Source: Xiphias gladius (lineage: Eukaryota; Chordata; Actinopteri; Istiophoriformes; Xiphiidae). From it: 64,000 nt of DNA. Positions 36,801 through 48,800 of this stretch are shown here, in pieces. The position numbers and the translations under genes are program-made. Below the pieces are notes generated by a model. That model made no database searches, had not been told where the DNA came from, and saw nothing but the letters and a program-made list of their open reading frames with translations. Within the stretch, counting starts at the first letter, position 1. The number at the start of each line of letters is the position of its first letter. The DNA lies in contig NC_053409.1 of NCBI RefSeq assembly GCF_016859285.1, positions 20,903,976-20,967,975 of the forward strand, in the 5' to 3' direction.

Positions 36801-39800
36801 CAAATAGTGATAAGAGTTAAGGCCACTATACGTAAAACTTGGATGCGATTATTCTAATTATGTTTTCTTTTGTGAGGAAAAATAGAAAAAATCCCAGTGA
36901 AAATTCAGCTGAATTATTTTACGACAGGTTTTCCCTTGTCTCCACCAACACAAAGAATGCACGCATTTTCTTAGGTTGCATTCAAAACTGTTATTTGTAT
37001 TTCCAGCAAAATGTCCTAAAAGTATCAAAAGTAAAAGTATTCATTACGCAGATATTATTTTATATATTATACCATTGGATTATTATCATTATTATTATTG
37101 ATACATCAATGTGTAAGTAGCATAATGTGGCAGCGGGTCCAGCTGGAGCTAATTTTAACAACTTTAGTTTTTGTAGTCTAGTTCAACCTAAAACAATGCA
37201 TCATATTTTGTGTGTTAATCGTATGTTTTGTATATACTCCACAGGTTTAGCCTCGCAGTCCTGTAACACTGTCCAACTCACAAGCAGTTAAGAAAAACAT
37301 TGATGAGGCAGAGCTAAAGACATTGTCTTTTTAATGCCTCACATTCTCCTTCCTTGTCAAAACATGCTGCCTACATTACTCACACTGCAACGCAACCACA
37401 GACAGTTGGGCTGGAGATTTGGTTGTGTTACGGAGGTGTGGTAAACTCACTTCTTTCTAACCCCACACCCACAGATTTCTTTTCATTTTCAAACTTGTAC
37501 TTTTCAGACCCATCCAACTCTGACTTAAGTAACGTCACTTGAGGACATTTGTCGTATCTCTTATATAATTTTTCTTTTTTTTTTTTTTTTTTACACCTTT
37601 GCAGTAATACTCTACAAAGCCTGTACACAGACGTTCACCCTTTAACCTGCAAAGTAGTGGAGTAAAAAGTACATTTCCCCTCAAAAATGTAGTGGAGTTG
37701 AAGAATAAAGTGAAATAAAATGGCATAAGCTGGAAATACTCAAGTACAAGAACCTCAAAATTGTACTTAAGTACAGTACTTGAGTAAATAAACTTTGTTA
37801 CTTTCCACCACTGATTACTAATTTACACACACACAAACACACACACACACACACACACACTGTAAGACAGCGGGCAGGCTAAAGGTCTAAAATGTAAATA
37901 CAGTGGCTGAAACATATGTACCTTCCCAGACTTCTGAAACTTTGATCGTGAGGATGGTTGTCTCTGACACTGTTGTGAAATTTGACTCGGTGCCTGTAGT
38001 TATATTATCTACGCCGTTCGGTGTTTTCAGGTGCCACATCAGTGAGCTGCTCAGATTCGCCTGTGATGTGCATGTGAGTTCCTGCACGCTGTGATACATC
38101 ACAGGGCTCGTCGGCGTCCTCAAAGAGACGATACCTGTGAAAAATATGAGCTGAATCAGTATAGAGACCATGAGCAACATCCAGAAGGTAAGATTTGTGT
38201 CTGTCTGTGAGTCAGTGTAGTTTTTGGGACTCTACAACTTTGCTTAAAGCCACAGCAAAGTTATTATCTTTGTTATGTGCCCCTACTTTGAAAATGAAGG
38301 AAATTATCACCAACCCCCCTTTCTGTGAAACAAAAATGATTTCACACAAAACAGCTAAAAAGCATTGTTCGCTCCAATTTAGAAAAAAAAAACAATCCTC
38401 GCCTCTAGTGCAGATAGTTTTGGTTTTAACTGCTGAGATTTTGAGCTCTCTACCTCTGAGATGAGATGCGAGTGGAATTTCATTTTTTGCTCTTCAAAAC
38501 ATAGAAAAATGGCAACGTGTTGTTCCAGAAATAATGTCCTCCGGATAATGTATTCTCTTTTCCTTAAAACTACTTTTCGCAAAAGAAATAGTCCATCTAA
38601 AAAACCGTTGACAGGTAGGCCTATGAATTATGGGAAAACGTGTGATTATTGATGAAAGTGCTGTGGGAACCAAAAATGAAAGGTCATTTCCTTCCATTTT
38701 GTCTCGAAATGGCAGACACCAAAATCTTAAAGCCTCATTATATAAAACCAAAACTATATGCGCTAGGTTTAGCGAGGAGGGTTTTGTGACTTACAAACTT
38801 TTCCCATGGCTTTCAACTGTGTCAGACAGTCTTCATCAGTGGAATATGATTTCAGCCACAGCACTTTAAGGACGTCTCGTCTTTATTGACCTAACCTTGT
38901 AAAGTCTGACACATGAAATGCTTATCAGAAAATTCTACATTTTTTAAATTTCTGCATTTTATTTATCTCAAATGGATTTTTTTTTTTTTTTCGGAAACAA
39001 ATATATACATATTTTTGCATTTCATTTGTATTTTTAGATTTATTTAAAAAAATTTTTATGTGTCTAAAGTTTATTATATAGTTAATAAGATTTAAATTAT
39101 ACATACAATATATACAGTAATACACGCATGCATATAATATTGATCTATTGTTTTTTTATCAGTTCAATAATTTATTTACTTATTGCTATTTTGTTATAGT
39201 GTACTTCACTGTAGTATATTACTATATATTGTAATTTACATATACTATATCTATCGTTCAGTTCACCCTGTGAGAAGCATGAATGTTTGTACCACATTTT
39301 ATACCAATCCCTCGAGTATATGCTTAGATATTTCAGTGGATGATGGAAAAATTTGGCCCGCTGGTGGCGCTAAATGATAAGTCAGTCGCTGGGATTCACT
39401 TTCTGGGCACCATGAATATCTGTCCAAAACTTCGTGGCAATCCGTCAAACAGTAGTTGAATCTAAAGACTAGATTTAAAGAGGACAAACCAGGTTTAAAA
39501 TGAATCCCAACGGGTGCATCCCACTCTCCATTAGATACATTTACCTGTCGTTTCCAGCCTAACTGAAGCTGACAGAGTTTTGCTCAGGGTGTTTGATTTG
39601 TCAGTCAGATCCTGTGGGTTGACGTTGGAAACAATGGTCATTTCAAACTCTCCGATGACGCTTCCAGAACTTCAGTGAGGAAAAAAATAAAGATTTCGGT
39701 CACATATTGAAAACAGACCCCGGTGAATATGATACCAATTATTTTATTTGTAAGCAAAAACAAATACCTGTATTTGGTCATTTTAAAGATGTCGAATCCC

Positions 39801-40841
39801 ACCAAAGTGCTGTACACCTTTTTTATCTGAAAGGCAACACATCAGTTTATCATTGGAAAATGAAAATACCTAAATCAATTAAATTATTCTACATTATTCC
39901 CATTATTATTACTTAAGTAATGTGCTGTTTATTCATGAATTCTTGTTTTTACCTCTTGTGACAAATTGTTATTACAATCCTTAAATTCCGAAGAGTGACT
40001 TTCTGACAGACAATCGTGATAGGACGTTCCCTTTAAAGTAATGGATCCTTTGATACTAACTGTGACGAAAAAAGGATTTCAATTTTTGGGATGCTTACAT
40101 GCTTGATAAACTCAATACACACACACAAATATATATATATATATACACTATATACTCGTGCAAACACAAAATGACCAGATACCTGTGGTGTTTAAAACAC
40201 ACATGTGAGATGAGTTTTTGGGGAAGGTGCATTCGTCGTCACAACATGCCTTGTTGAACTTACAAACTTTATCACTCCATCTGTAGCCTGGCTCGCAGTT
40301 ACAATTTAAGCTGTCAGAGGCACTCACACAGGCTTATTAGGAAAAAGCACAATAGTTTTACTCTGGGATCAATTCTTTTTTTTTTCCCCAGAACTAAATC
40401 AATCAAAAGATGCAGTATTTGAAATATTAGAAAAATCGTTTACTTGTTGTCTTTTGAAGCCTGTCAACTTGCAGGTTGGCGATACTCACAGAAAATGTCC
40501 CTGAACCAGTTATGTTTCCGATTGCACTTTTCTCTATTATCAATTTGGCATAATACATTTGTGTTGACCTGGCTGAAACATACAAAACAAAAAGGCATCA
40601 AAAGGCACAATATCAATTTAAGAACAATGTTAGGCTAAAAACAATTTGCTCATTTTGAAACGCATACAATTCATTTTACCTTCCACAGTAGCCTGTTAGA
40701 GTAAAAAAAAGAAAAATCATTAGATTTAATGTAATTTAATGTTGCAGTTTTGAATTTTAAGATCTAAGGTGTAATCATGTGTTAGTGACTAACCTGACAG
40801 ATGTTTCGTCCCATGATATAGAGAAATATAAAGGCTAACAT
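30826..40841 (-). CDS. Adhesion G protein-coupled receptor, subfamily F (ADGRF3/ADGRF5-like)
   Basis: Sixteen coding exons (minus strand, in order): 40794-40841, 40680-40692, 40444-40572, 40183-40332, 39953-40059, 39768-39826, 39545-39669, 37922-38134, 36534-36785, 34807-34921, 34498-34576, 34044-34223, 32398-33732, 32273-32314, 30972-31007, 30826-30882. All phases fit and give 979 aa. A signal peptide (MLAFIFLYIMG) is followed by a cysteine-rich EGF-like part (NCNCEPGYRW), a SEA-like segment (FDIFKMTKYSSGSVIGEFEM), Ig-like modules over exons 8-9, an HRM-like segment and a GAIN domain. The GPS CVCTHLSTFAILM would cleave at Leu666/Ser667, leaving STFAILM as tethered agonist. Seven membrane helices follow. 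An alternative upstream exon (41558-41604, ATG at 41604) would add 18 residues in frame. Synteny with ankrd66 suggests ADGRF5/F1, but nearby 2p23 genes suggest ADGRF3. Exact orthology is open. Confidence 0.85.
31290..31445. mobile_element. Half copy of the foldback element family
   Basis: It begins TTAAAGGAATAGTTGGGAAA and includes GATTAGCTTAGCTTAGCAT, matching one arm of the element at 12181-12702. The other arm is missing. It lies in the GPCR intron before exon 15. Confidence 0.6.
33847..33874. repeat. Perfect 12-bp inverted repeat, 4-nt loop
   Basis: TACTGTCAAATA and TATTTGACAGTA face each other around TGCC in a GPCR intron. No function is evident. Confidence 0.7.
34572..34805. mobile_element. 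hAT-like MITE occupying a whole GPCR intron
   Basis: The plus-strand ends are TAGTGCTGGAACGATTAG and CAGTTTCAGCCCTA, an inverted pair of the family seen at 54550-54838. The body has TTTTATAAGCAAAAAATGCC, like other copies. The intron between GPCR exons 10 and 11 is 34577-34806, so the element's ends lie within one to five bases of the splice sites, and its terminal bases supply part of both. Flanking 8-mers do not match, so no target-site duplication remains. Confidence 0.7.
35280..35580. repeat. AT-rich low-complexity stretch
   Basis: Nearly pure A and T with many TATA and ATAT runs in the intron between GPCR exons 9 and 10. Open frames here encode only tyrosine/isoleucine-rich simple sequence. 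Confidence 0.7.
37010..37815. repeat. Second copy of the dispersed repeat seen at 7910-8741, with internal insert
   Basis: The left part has AAAAGTAAAAGTATTCATTA and AATGCATCATATTT. The right part has GTAGTGGAGTAAAAAGTAC and ends TTACTTTCCACCACTG. About 380 bp in between (roughly 37260-37640) do not belong to the family and include a long T tract. Located in a GPCR intron. Confidence 0.6.
37825..37860. repeat. (AC)n microsatellite
   Basis: Interrupted CA tract immediately beside the repeat copy ending near 37815. Confidence 0.95.
39290..39480. repeat. Fragment of a teleost repeat family (copy 1)
   Basis: It contains CTGGTGGCGCTAAATGA and CTTCGTGGCAATCCGTC, motifs shared in mirror or direct form with 42170-42600 and 50550-50900. 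Located between GPCR exons 7 and 8. Confidence 0.5.
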
Positions 40842-40928
40842 CTTGTGCCTGCAAATAATAAATAATGTAAGTTCATTTGAGTTGGCCTCTGGGAAAAAAA
40901 ACAAATCTTCACTGACTGACGGTAAGAA

Positions 40929-40995
40929 CTCAGTGGCCACACTATTAGGTACAATTTATTGCCATTCAATACAACAGCTCTGCCATAAATTCTAC
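40929..40995. mobile_element. One end of a Tc1-type MITE
   Basis: GGCCACACTATTAGGTAC followed by ATTCAATACAACAGC and ATAAATTCTACC matches the terminal sequence of the MITE at 8211-8596. The opposite end was not found. Confidence 0.55.
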
Positions 40996-42169
40996 CTTTA
41001 CTGCACTTTTAATGAACAAAATTGTAGTTAAATAAATTAAACCCCTGCCAGAGTCCTTGTCTATTTGGCAACATTCTTAAGTCTCCCTATTTAGCATAGG
41101 CAGAAGCTCAGTTGAACAACTAAAATGATTATACGAATGATTAAATTAAAATTAATCAATTAGGTTTAAAATGTTTCTGAGTTGTTTGGTCGGTGAGGTT
41201 CACTCCTGTTCTAACAGCTATTCTGATCACATCAGACCAAAGGGCCTATTAGATAATAGTTATGACTGCACTGAATTCCTGAGATGAAAATCTTTAAAAC
41301 AAAAAAGGAATTTGGCATTCAGAATAACTTATGAGTACATTCCAAAGAAGTTACAAAACGATTTGTGTTTCGAAAGTGAAACAGTTAACTACTTGCTAAT
41401 CTTTAAAGCTGCTCAAACAACGGTTGTCCTATAAAACAAGCTACTCTCAAATGCTGCATGCTCCAATTAAAAGGGCCAGTATGACATTTGATGTTTTCTA
41501 GGAAAACATGAGATGTGAATTTAAAGAAGGATAATCAGTATAGACGGATCGGCCAACCTGTTTTCCTCGATTTTTATCAGCGAACCATCACAGTAGCATC
41601 TCATGGCGTTAGAAGAGCCCGTCCGTGCCCACAAATGACAGCGGCCCAGCGATGGAGCTGATGCTGCAGCAGCTTACAAGTGAATGAAAAACATGAGACC
41701 AGAGTCGATTTTTCCAGGACATTACAGTATATAATCAGTAGCCGAGTTTACTGCAGGTGAACATGCAAAGTTACAAAGGCCGTTATGTAGGACTAATTTG
41801 ACTTTCAAAACAGAGACTACATGGTGTTTGTGTTATGAAACTATTTAGAGGTGACATGTCAGACTATAGAACAAAGTGTGTAACGTGACAGCGGATGATT
41901 CCATATTTCCATTTTGACCTAAATCCCTTTAATGAACTTTAGTTGATATATACTTAAAATATATATACATATTATACAGTGGCAGTGAAAGGACTTTAAG
42001 GTGTACAGGATGGCTTTTACCCAGTCTATCTGATATGTGTATTGACAGCGAGTTATGGCAGCATTAGTGGAATACACCTACCCACTGACTCTTTGAAAGG
42101 AAAAGGTGATACCCTTTGTATGAACATTTAATGGGAAAATAAAATTTCTGCTCATACTTATTTTTAGCC

Positions 42170-42600
42170 ACACTCTGGAGCCAGACTGAAAGATCCCAAC
42201 ATCTCTTTGATGGATCGTTGTGAGATTTTGTGCAGATGTTCATATTCCCAAGAGGTTGTACCCTAGTGGCTTTGGTGACAGTCTGACTTTTCCTCCAGCA
42301 TTACCAGCAGGTTATATTTTTCACTTGTTTGAAATATCTCAACATGTACTAGATGGATTAGCACAAGTCTTTTTAGAGAGATTCGTGGTTCCCAGAGGAT
42401 GAATCCCAATCAATCCCATTACTTTTCCTCTGGCGCCACCATGGGCTGCCATTTTTGGCTTTGGATGAAATGTCCCAACAACTATTGGATAGAATTGCCA
42501 CGAATTTTTGTACAAATATTCATCTCAAAGCCTTCTGTGTCTAAGTACAACCTCACGGAGCTGCTAACATCACTGTAGGTTATGCCTAGTGGCACTTGCA
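42170..42600. repeat. Teleost repeat family copy 2, internally repetitive
   Basis: Two similar units of roughly 100 bp follow each other, each with CTTTTCCTC near a CCA-rich motif (CTTTTCCTCCAGCATTACC, CTTTTCCTCTGGCGCCACC). It ends near GAGCTGCTAACATCACTG. The same family lies in opposite orientation at 50550-50900. Confidence 0.6.
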
Positions 42601-44568
42601 GCCCACATTTCGTTTGACAAGCTCAAACATGAAAAAAAAAAAGGCTCTGCAGAAATAAGGATAAAGGTTACGGTCCTGCATGTCTGCTGTAAGTTGCAAA
42701 TTTAGTTGATTCACCTGCAGGCACATCAGTGAGTCCAGCAGGATAGTCAACCTTCCTGAAGGAGTACTTCTTCACTGATGCAAATTTCCTGCTGGACTTC
42801 TTCACGACAGCAAAATATTCAAAAACATTCGAATGATATTTAAAGAAGAGGATTTCACCACAGTTTCTGTTTTTAATGAGATGTCCTTGTAAAGGCTTTC
42901 ATTTAGTAAAACTGTAAAAGTAAACACAAATTCCATTAAATATTTATTAGTTAATTTTATATATGATTATTAATTCGATTTTTTGTTTGTTTGGGGAAGG
43001 GCTCATTATAACTTATTGAGGACTCAAACTAAAAAGGATTTGAGAATAACTTGTAACTTGCCTCACCTCTATAAACGAGTCAATATGAAGTCATAACCTC
43101 TATGTGCTACAACTAATTGCATCTTTTATTTACAGATTTGACTTTCTGGATTGGAAGTACACGTATTTAGCTCTGACATTTCTAAAATGGTATCCGTATG
43201 AATGTCAGGTGTTAGATGAGGTTTCATTTCGAGCACTGACACATGCAAAAACACATGCAATAAAGGCAAAACGACAGTGCACAAAGGTGTTATATGATTT
43301 GTAATTACAGACTTTTTGGACTGTTTATTGGCTAGAATTCTTACGCAACCCTTGAGTTTAGGACTTTCATGTAGGCGGAGTACAGAGGAGCTTTGTGAGA
43401 GGACTCTTCCTTTTTCTGATCCTGTTTTGATAAACCTATTTACTGGTGTGCAAAACTCTGAGCTCACACCAAAGATCTTGGTTGTTTCAAATATAGTGTG
43501 AATGTGAATGTTCAAATTATTTATGAGGAACAAATTTATTTAGTTAATATGTGGCAGGCAAAAGTCCAAAATTATGCACACTGTATTAGTGGAAACCTCA
43601 TCAAATGTGAATGAGATCTTATTTCCGGTTCATAGAAGAATTCTGACAAAAACTCACATTTGTTTTATTAGAAAATAGCCCTGATACTTGATTTTTGGAC
43701 AAAATCAATTGAAAAAAACTGGAGTACTGTATTACCAAAATATTGCTACATACATATGGTAACATACAGTGTTACCATACAATGTAACACTGTACTCCCA
43801 GAGATGATTAAATGTAAACACTATATTACATCTGCACAACCTGGGTCTGACCAAATGAGTTCATATGTACCAGATATACCGATATACAGGTAACTAAATG
43901 ATGGCTTTTGGAAAACGACTGTACAACCCACAATCATTAAAAAAAATCATTATATGACTGTGTTTATTGCTCTACAACACCATTTTGGCCAGGTGTCTCT
44001 TGTAAAGAGGGAATGTATCTTAACAGAGATCCTGGTTAAATTAAGCTTAAATCAAGAGTAGGTCAAAACCTAGTATATGGCTGGATTGCCTTTGCTTCTC
44101 TCCTCGTCGCTGTGCTCACATATACGTCGTCTGACAAAATCACCATACACGAGTTAAAGACCACAGCTGTGTTGTGATTTCGGCTATATTTACCTGTAAA
44201 ATGATCACTAAGAGAAAAAGTTAGACGCTCATTCTGTGTCAGCTGCCGTGGGGTCAACTGAATGAGGTGGATAGAGAGGTGATCCTGTGGAGGGAAAGCC
44301 CGACCTCGTGCTCGCGGGGTAATACTGGCAACTCTCCTCTATGGAAAGTAGCTAAGGTTGGTCCAAAAAGTCTCGAGAGTTTTTGGGGAGTGAAAAGTCG
44401 GTAAATCTAGCTACAAAGGCACTAAGTTGGCAACACTGCCTGTAAACGCCCCCCTCCCGATGATGCAAATGTACACCGTTTGCACCAATTCATTTTGAAA
44501 GAGCAACGCCCCATATAGGAAACTCAGCACTCAGTCACGCAGCATTCGGCTGACCAATTGTGTAACTT

Positions 44569-44594
44569 CAGTCAGTCAGTCAGTCAGTCAGTCA
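44569..44594. repeat. (CAGT)n microsatellite
   Basis: Six CAGT units in a row. Confidence 0.95.
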
Positions 44595-45889
44595 CGGACA
44601 TGTGAGTTTAAACGGCTGGATCAAAGTTGAGGTCCAGCCAAAAATTTAAAAAAAATGTAGATGACATTTAAGGGCTTAACACAGTCCTGAGTTTTAGTCT
44701 TTTTCTGTCTCATAATATTAATATTGGTAAACACAGTACTAAAACAACAAACCAATGAACAACTAATTATACTATTTTTGTGGCATAAAATGATCAAATT
44801 GAATAATTTTGGATATTGTTATATCAGCCATGAGTAACTTTGCTTTGACGATGTACCTAGAACAGTCACAAATTAAATATTAGCAAGGATTAAATAAAAC
44901 TAGCTGACCCAGTCATCTAGCCTTAGATCTTACAGCAAATAGTAAATGTGCATGCAAATAAATGTCTTTAAGTGTGTATATATCAATGAAGGGCTCTGTT
45001 TAGCCATGACATTTAGCAAATATTAATTGCTATGAATTAATTGTGCAAGAAAGCTCATTGTTCATTTTTAATCTTGGAAACTGTACTTTAACAATAAATA
45101 AATTCACAAAATCTTAACTAAAGGTCTTCTTAGTAGCTTTGACTCAGAAAAAAGGACCTTGTGATAAGATCTTTTTTGTTGTTGTTTGTTTGAAAAAAAA
45201 ACAAACTACTACGATTTTCTTTATTGTTCAGTCGTAGAAAAATAAAATAAGGAGAAAACTATGGAAAGGATCAACTACAAAATTTTTAATCCTTTTCATA
45301 AAAAGTTTATTTCTGTTTCATTTGCATTAGTCAAAATTCACTCATACATTCTTAAAAAATTCGGCAATATTATCTCACAAGAGTATGACACAGGACCATT
45401 GAGTTGAAGTAGTGCTAAAACAGTCAAGTACAGTATATACAGTGGGAAATACTGGTGTAAAACATTTTTAGTTGTTCTAGAGTTCACTGGACCTTAATTC
45501 TCAAAAAAGCAGTGTAGTGCTGTATTTTCACATGTATACCTGCACTTACCCAACTGAATGTGAATCAGTGATCGTGTACCTGTGAACGTGATTATCTGTA
45601 AAACAGATATCGGCTCATCTGCACATCCTGCTGTAAGCTGCAAGTCTTTACTGGAAGACATGAAGATGCCAGTAGATTTAAAACAAAAAACAAAAAACAA
45701 AAAACAAAAAAACAACAACATGTTGACTACACATTGTTTAGGATTTACCTCACTGCAGCATTTCACAGTGCAAAATTGAATTACATCGTTCACAACAAAG
45801 CAACAAGTCAACAGTATACAAATGTGTTTTTTGCGCTTTGTGTAAAGACGTTTTAACCGTTTTCTAGCTTCACAGGAGAAACTGCGATA

Positions 45890-48800
45890 TCACACAGCTG
45901 TTTCATGCTCCACGTTAGTTGTGTGAGCATCAGGAAGACAACTCTCTGTCTCTTCCTGTGATGGTCCGTCCTCTCGTTGGAAGGCCAAACCGTTGCTTTC
46001 TTTGTGTTGTAGGGGCTGCCGTTGTCGTGATGAGAGCTATAAGGAAAATTTTAAAAAAAGGAATAAAGAAGGACGGATTAAATAACTGATTTTATCTACT
46101 ATTCATAACCAGTACTTAAACGCTACAGGTTTCTGTTCATCAGCATGCTTACATGCTCACAATTCAAAATTTATTACAATTTATTCCTCACGGATCTTGA
46201 ATATCAGTTGCAAATTTTATGGTAAATCATCCAAAAATTATAAAGATATTTCACTCGAAAAAAAAATCTGTGGTGATCTTTTTGTGCTGAGCACTGCAGA
46301 CTCTCCACTCTCAAAACTGATCTTAAAATCAGGGATTAAATAATAGTGTGTTGCCAACTACAGTCTAATGTTACGTGTCTCAGTATGCTGTTTAGTTACA
46401 AAAGTGGACGACTGCTACTAACTTCTGACCTTTTTTCCCCACATGATGAGGAACAGCTCACATTACGAATTACATGATTATAATTGATTACTGTGTTTAA
46501 TTTAATGGCAGGAATTATTATGTCTGAGGGGATTCAAATGTGTTGCTCACTCTGTAATTAAACTGCATCATTTCACTTACAGTCTGTCCCAGAGGAGTCA
46601 CACAGCAGAGCTTCTTTTTGAGGTGTTCAGGGAGAAAACAAAGCACTTTCCCTAACAAGGGATAGATTGTGCCTGGTGGCACATCCTCTTCTTTCATGGG
46701 GCCTTAGTAGAAAACACATACATTTGAACATTTTAAAAGTTAGACTGACTGTAAACTGACTGTAAAGAAAAGTTCCGGACTATAGAGATCATGCGTAAAT
46801 GTAAGAACTGGCCTACCTGTGAGAAAGCTGATGATCACGCCTACTAGAATGACTGTGAAGCAGTTAAATGCACTGTACCACATGTATGACAGGGAATAAA
46901 AGCTCTTCAATCGAGAGGGTCGGCTAAAGAACAAAGAGAGATGATTACCTTGGGAAATGGCAACAGTAAAAACAAAACACAGTGTGCTGTCTGTGCGATT
47001 TATACCTCAGAGTGACATTGCTGAGTGCAGTGTGAATGGCAGTAGTTGTGTTGTCTGACAGCAGGATGACTCCGCAGTCAGGTGGCAGCGGCCTCGCGCC
47101 GGAGCTACGAGTGAAGATGCTCCCGATGCCGACCCAGAAAGCCACAACCAGACCGGTGCCCAGACCCGCCAGCGCACCCTGGAGACAACAGGAGAACAAA
47201 AACTTAACAAGGGTACAGGAGGGATGATGACTAATTTGAACTATCATGACAGTGGTTTCCAACATGGGGGTTGTTTCCCCACAACGGGTCCCAGATAAAT
47301 CTGAGGGGTCCAAAAATTATTGGGATATTCACATGTGCAAACTCAAAGACTGGACAAGAGGCAGGATTCCAGTCATCGGTCAGGTTTTCATCCAAATTTA
47401 GCCTAAACAGGATTGCAAAGAAATTTGCAGAAGAAACTGCAAATCGATGCATGTTTCCATCTTATGCAAATACTAGGAGTTAGGCAAATTGAGATAAACA
47501 GCCGGTGGCGCTAATTCTCCGGGATGATGCTGTGAAACCACTCGAGAAGAAGTGGGCACAACCAAATGATGTAGTTCAAAGATCACCAGTCAAACCGTAA
47601 GGAAACAAAAATGATATGGAACCTGACGGAAATATGGCATTTACGTTTGTTTTTCATATATTCATTTGAGGAACGTTAGTCTCATTGGTCCACGCAGATC
47701 TGATGTTTTGGTCTGCTCCTCAGTGGAGCAGAAGCTTCAGTGGACGTTTAAGTCCAATTCTTCATCCACGTCATGATTTAGTCACTAAGTTTGTTTCCAC
47801 TTTACCTTGTGGCATTTTGCATTTGTCAGCTCAAAAACCGTTAACTGATATCTGAACTTTTTTCAAATTTCCACACCATCAGTCAGTCCAACGCGCAGTA
47901 AAACAGGTGGATAGAAAAACTTACTGTGAACAGGACCTCGCCACACATTCTCACAAGCTGAGAATTTTTTAGCTTTATGCAAATTGTCCTCTGATACATA
48001 GGAAGGGCAAACAATAGCACTTGTTATCTCTACCCACACAACTTAGGCACAGTTACCAGCTCGAACACTGATACAGGACTGCAGGGCAATTAGGAGTCAT
48101 TGTTGTATTATACAATTTCAATGACCAGTTTTGTAAAGTAAATATATCGCAAAGCTACAGGCCATTAGGTACACAATTTAAAACCCAGCAGCATTTAGCA
48201 CTGTTTTGACAACGTCGGCAAATACCCTACTGTTCTGATGCAAGTATGTAAATTATGTGATAATCAAACCAATGAGTTACAGACTCTTGAGAAGCAAGAG
48301 ACAGACTTTTCTACATTTGAATCCATGTTTAAATGGGGGGGGCAAAAAAAAAAATCAAGACGGAATAGTTGAGAAGGAAATGTGTCACATTAGTTGAACT
48401 CACAGCTCATACTAAGCCCATAACTTGTGGGGACTTAATACACATTACTTAATTTTAAGCTGTCACAAGCCAGAATGTTGGACAGCGCTGCTGTAAGAAG
48501 TTTCTTTTCAAAACTCATTAGTGTTTAGTTAGTGACTAACTTGTTTTATGGAATCCAAATACTGGGTGTTTTAATTCCATTTTATGATTAAATTATTGTA
48601 TTATTATATTAAAAAGGTAATCATTTATATCATGATAATTATGAAAGTAAGCATAGCAGTAATATAGCAAGATTATACCGTATATATTGTCTCATGACTA
48701 ACAAGATGGCAGATCTCATGATGATGATCAACTTACAGTAGAGTTGGCCCAGGGGAAGAACATCCCGAGAGAAAACAGACCGAGTATAGGACCGCCAACC

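Larger units (their letters stand above)
40842..45889. other. Repeat-rich gap between the adhesion GPCR and slc5a6
   Basis: It should hold the GPCR 5'UTR and promoter and the slc5a6 3'UTR. An ATG exon at 41558-41604 fits in frame to the GPCR. Two other exon-like minus-strand pieces end at good donors: one near 42722-42915 (TTTACTTTTACAG acceptor, GTGAAT donor) and one near 45585-45650 (frame KDLQLTAGCADEPISVLQ). Neither is recognised. Sequence at about 44280-44470 (GGCAACTCTCCTCTATGG) looks like a dispersed repeat. Confidence 0.4.

Noticed and set aside
44569-44594. Regularly repeated CAGT units as a possible CRISPR-like array
   Set aside because: A plain tetranucleotide microsatellite without spacers, in vertebrate DNA.
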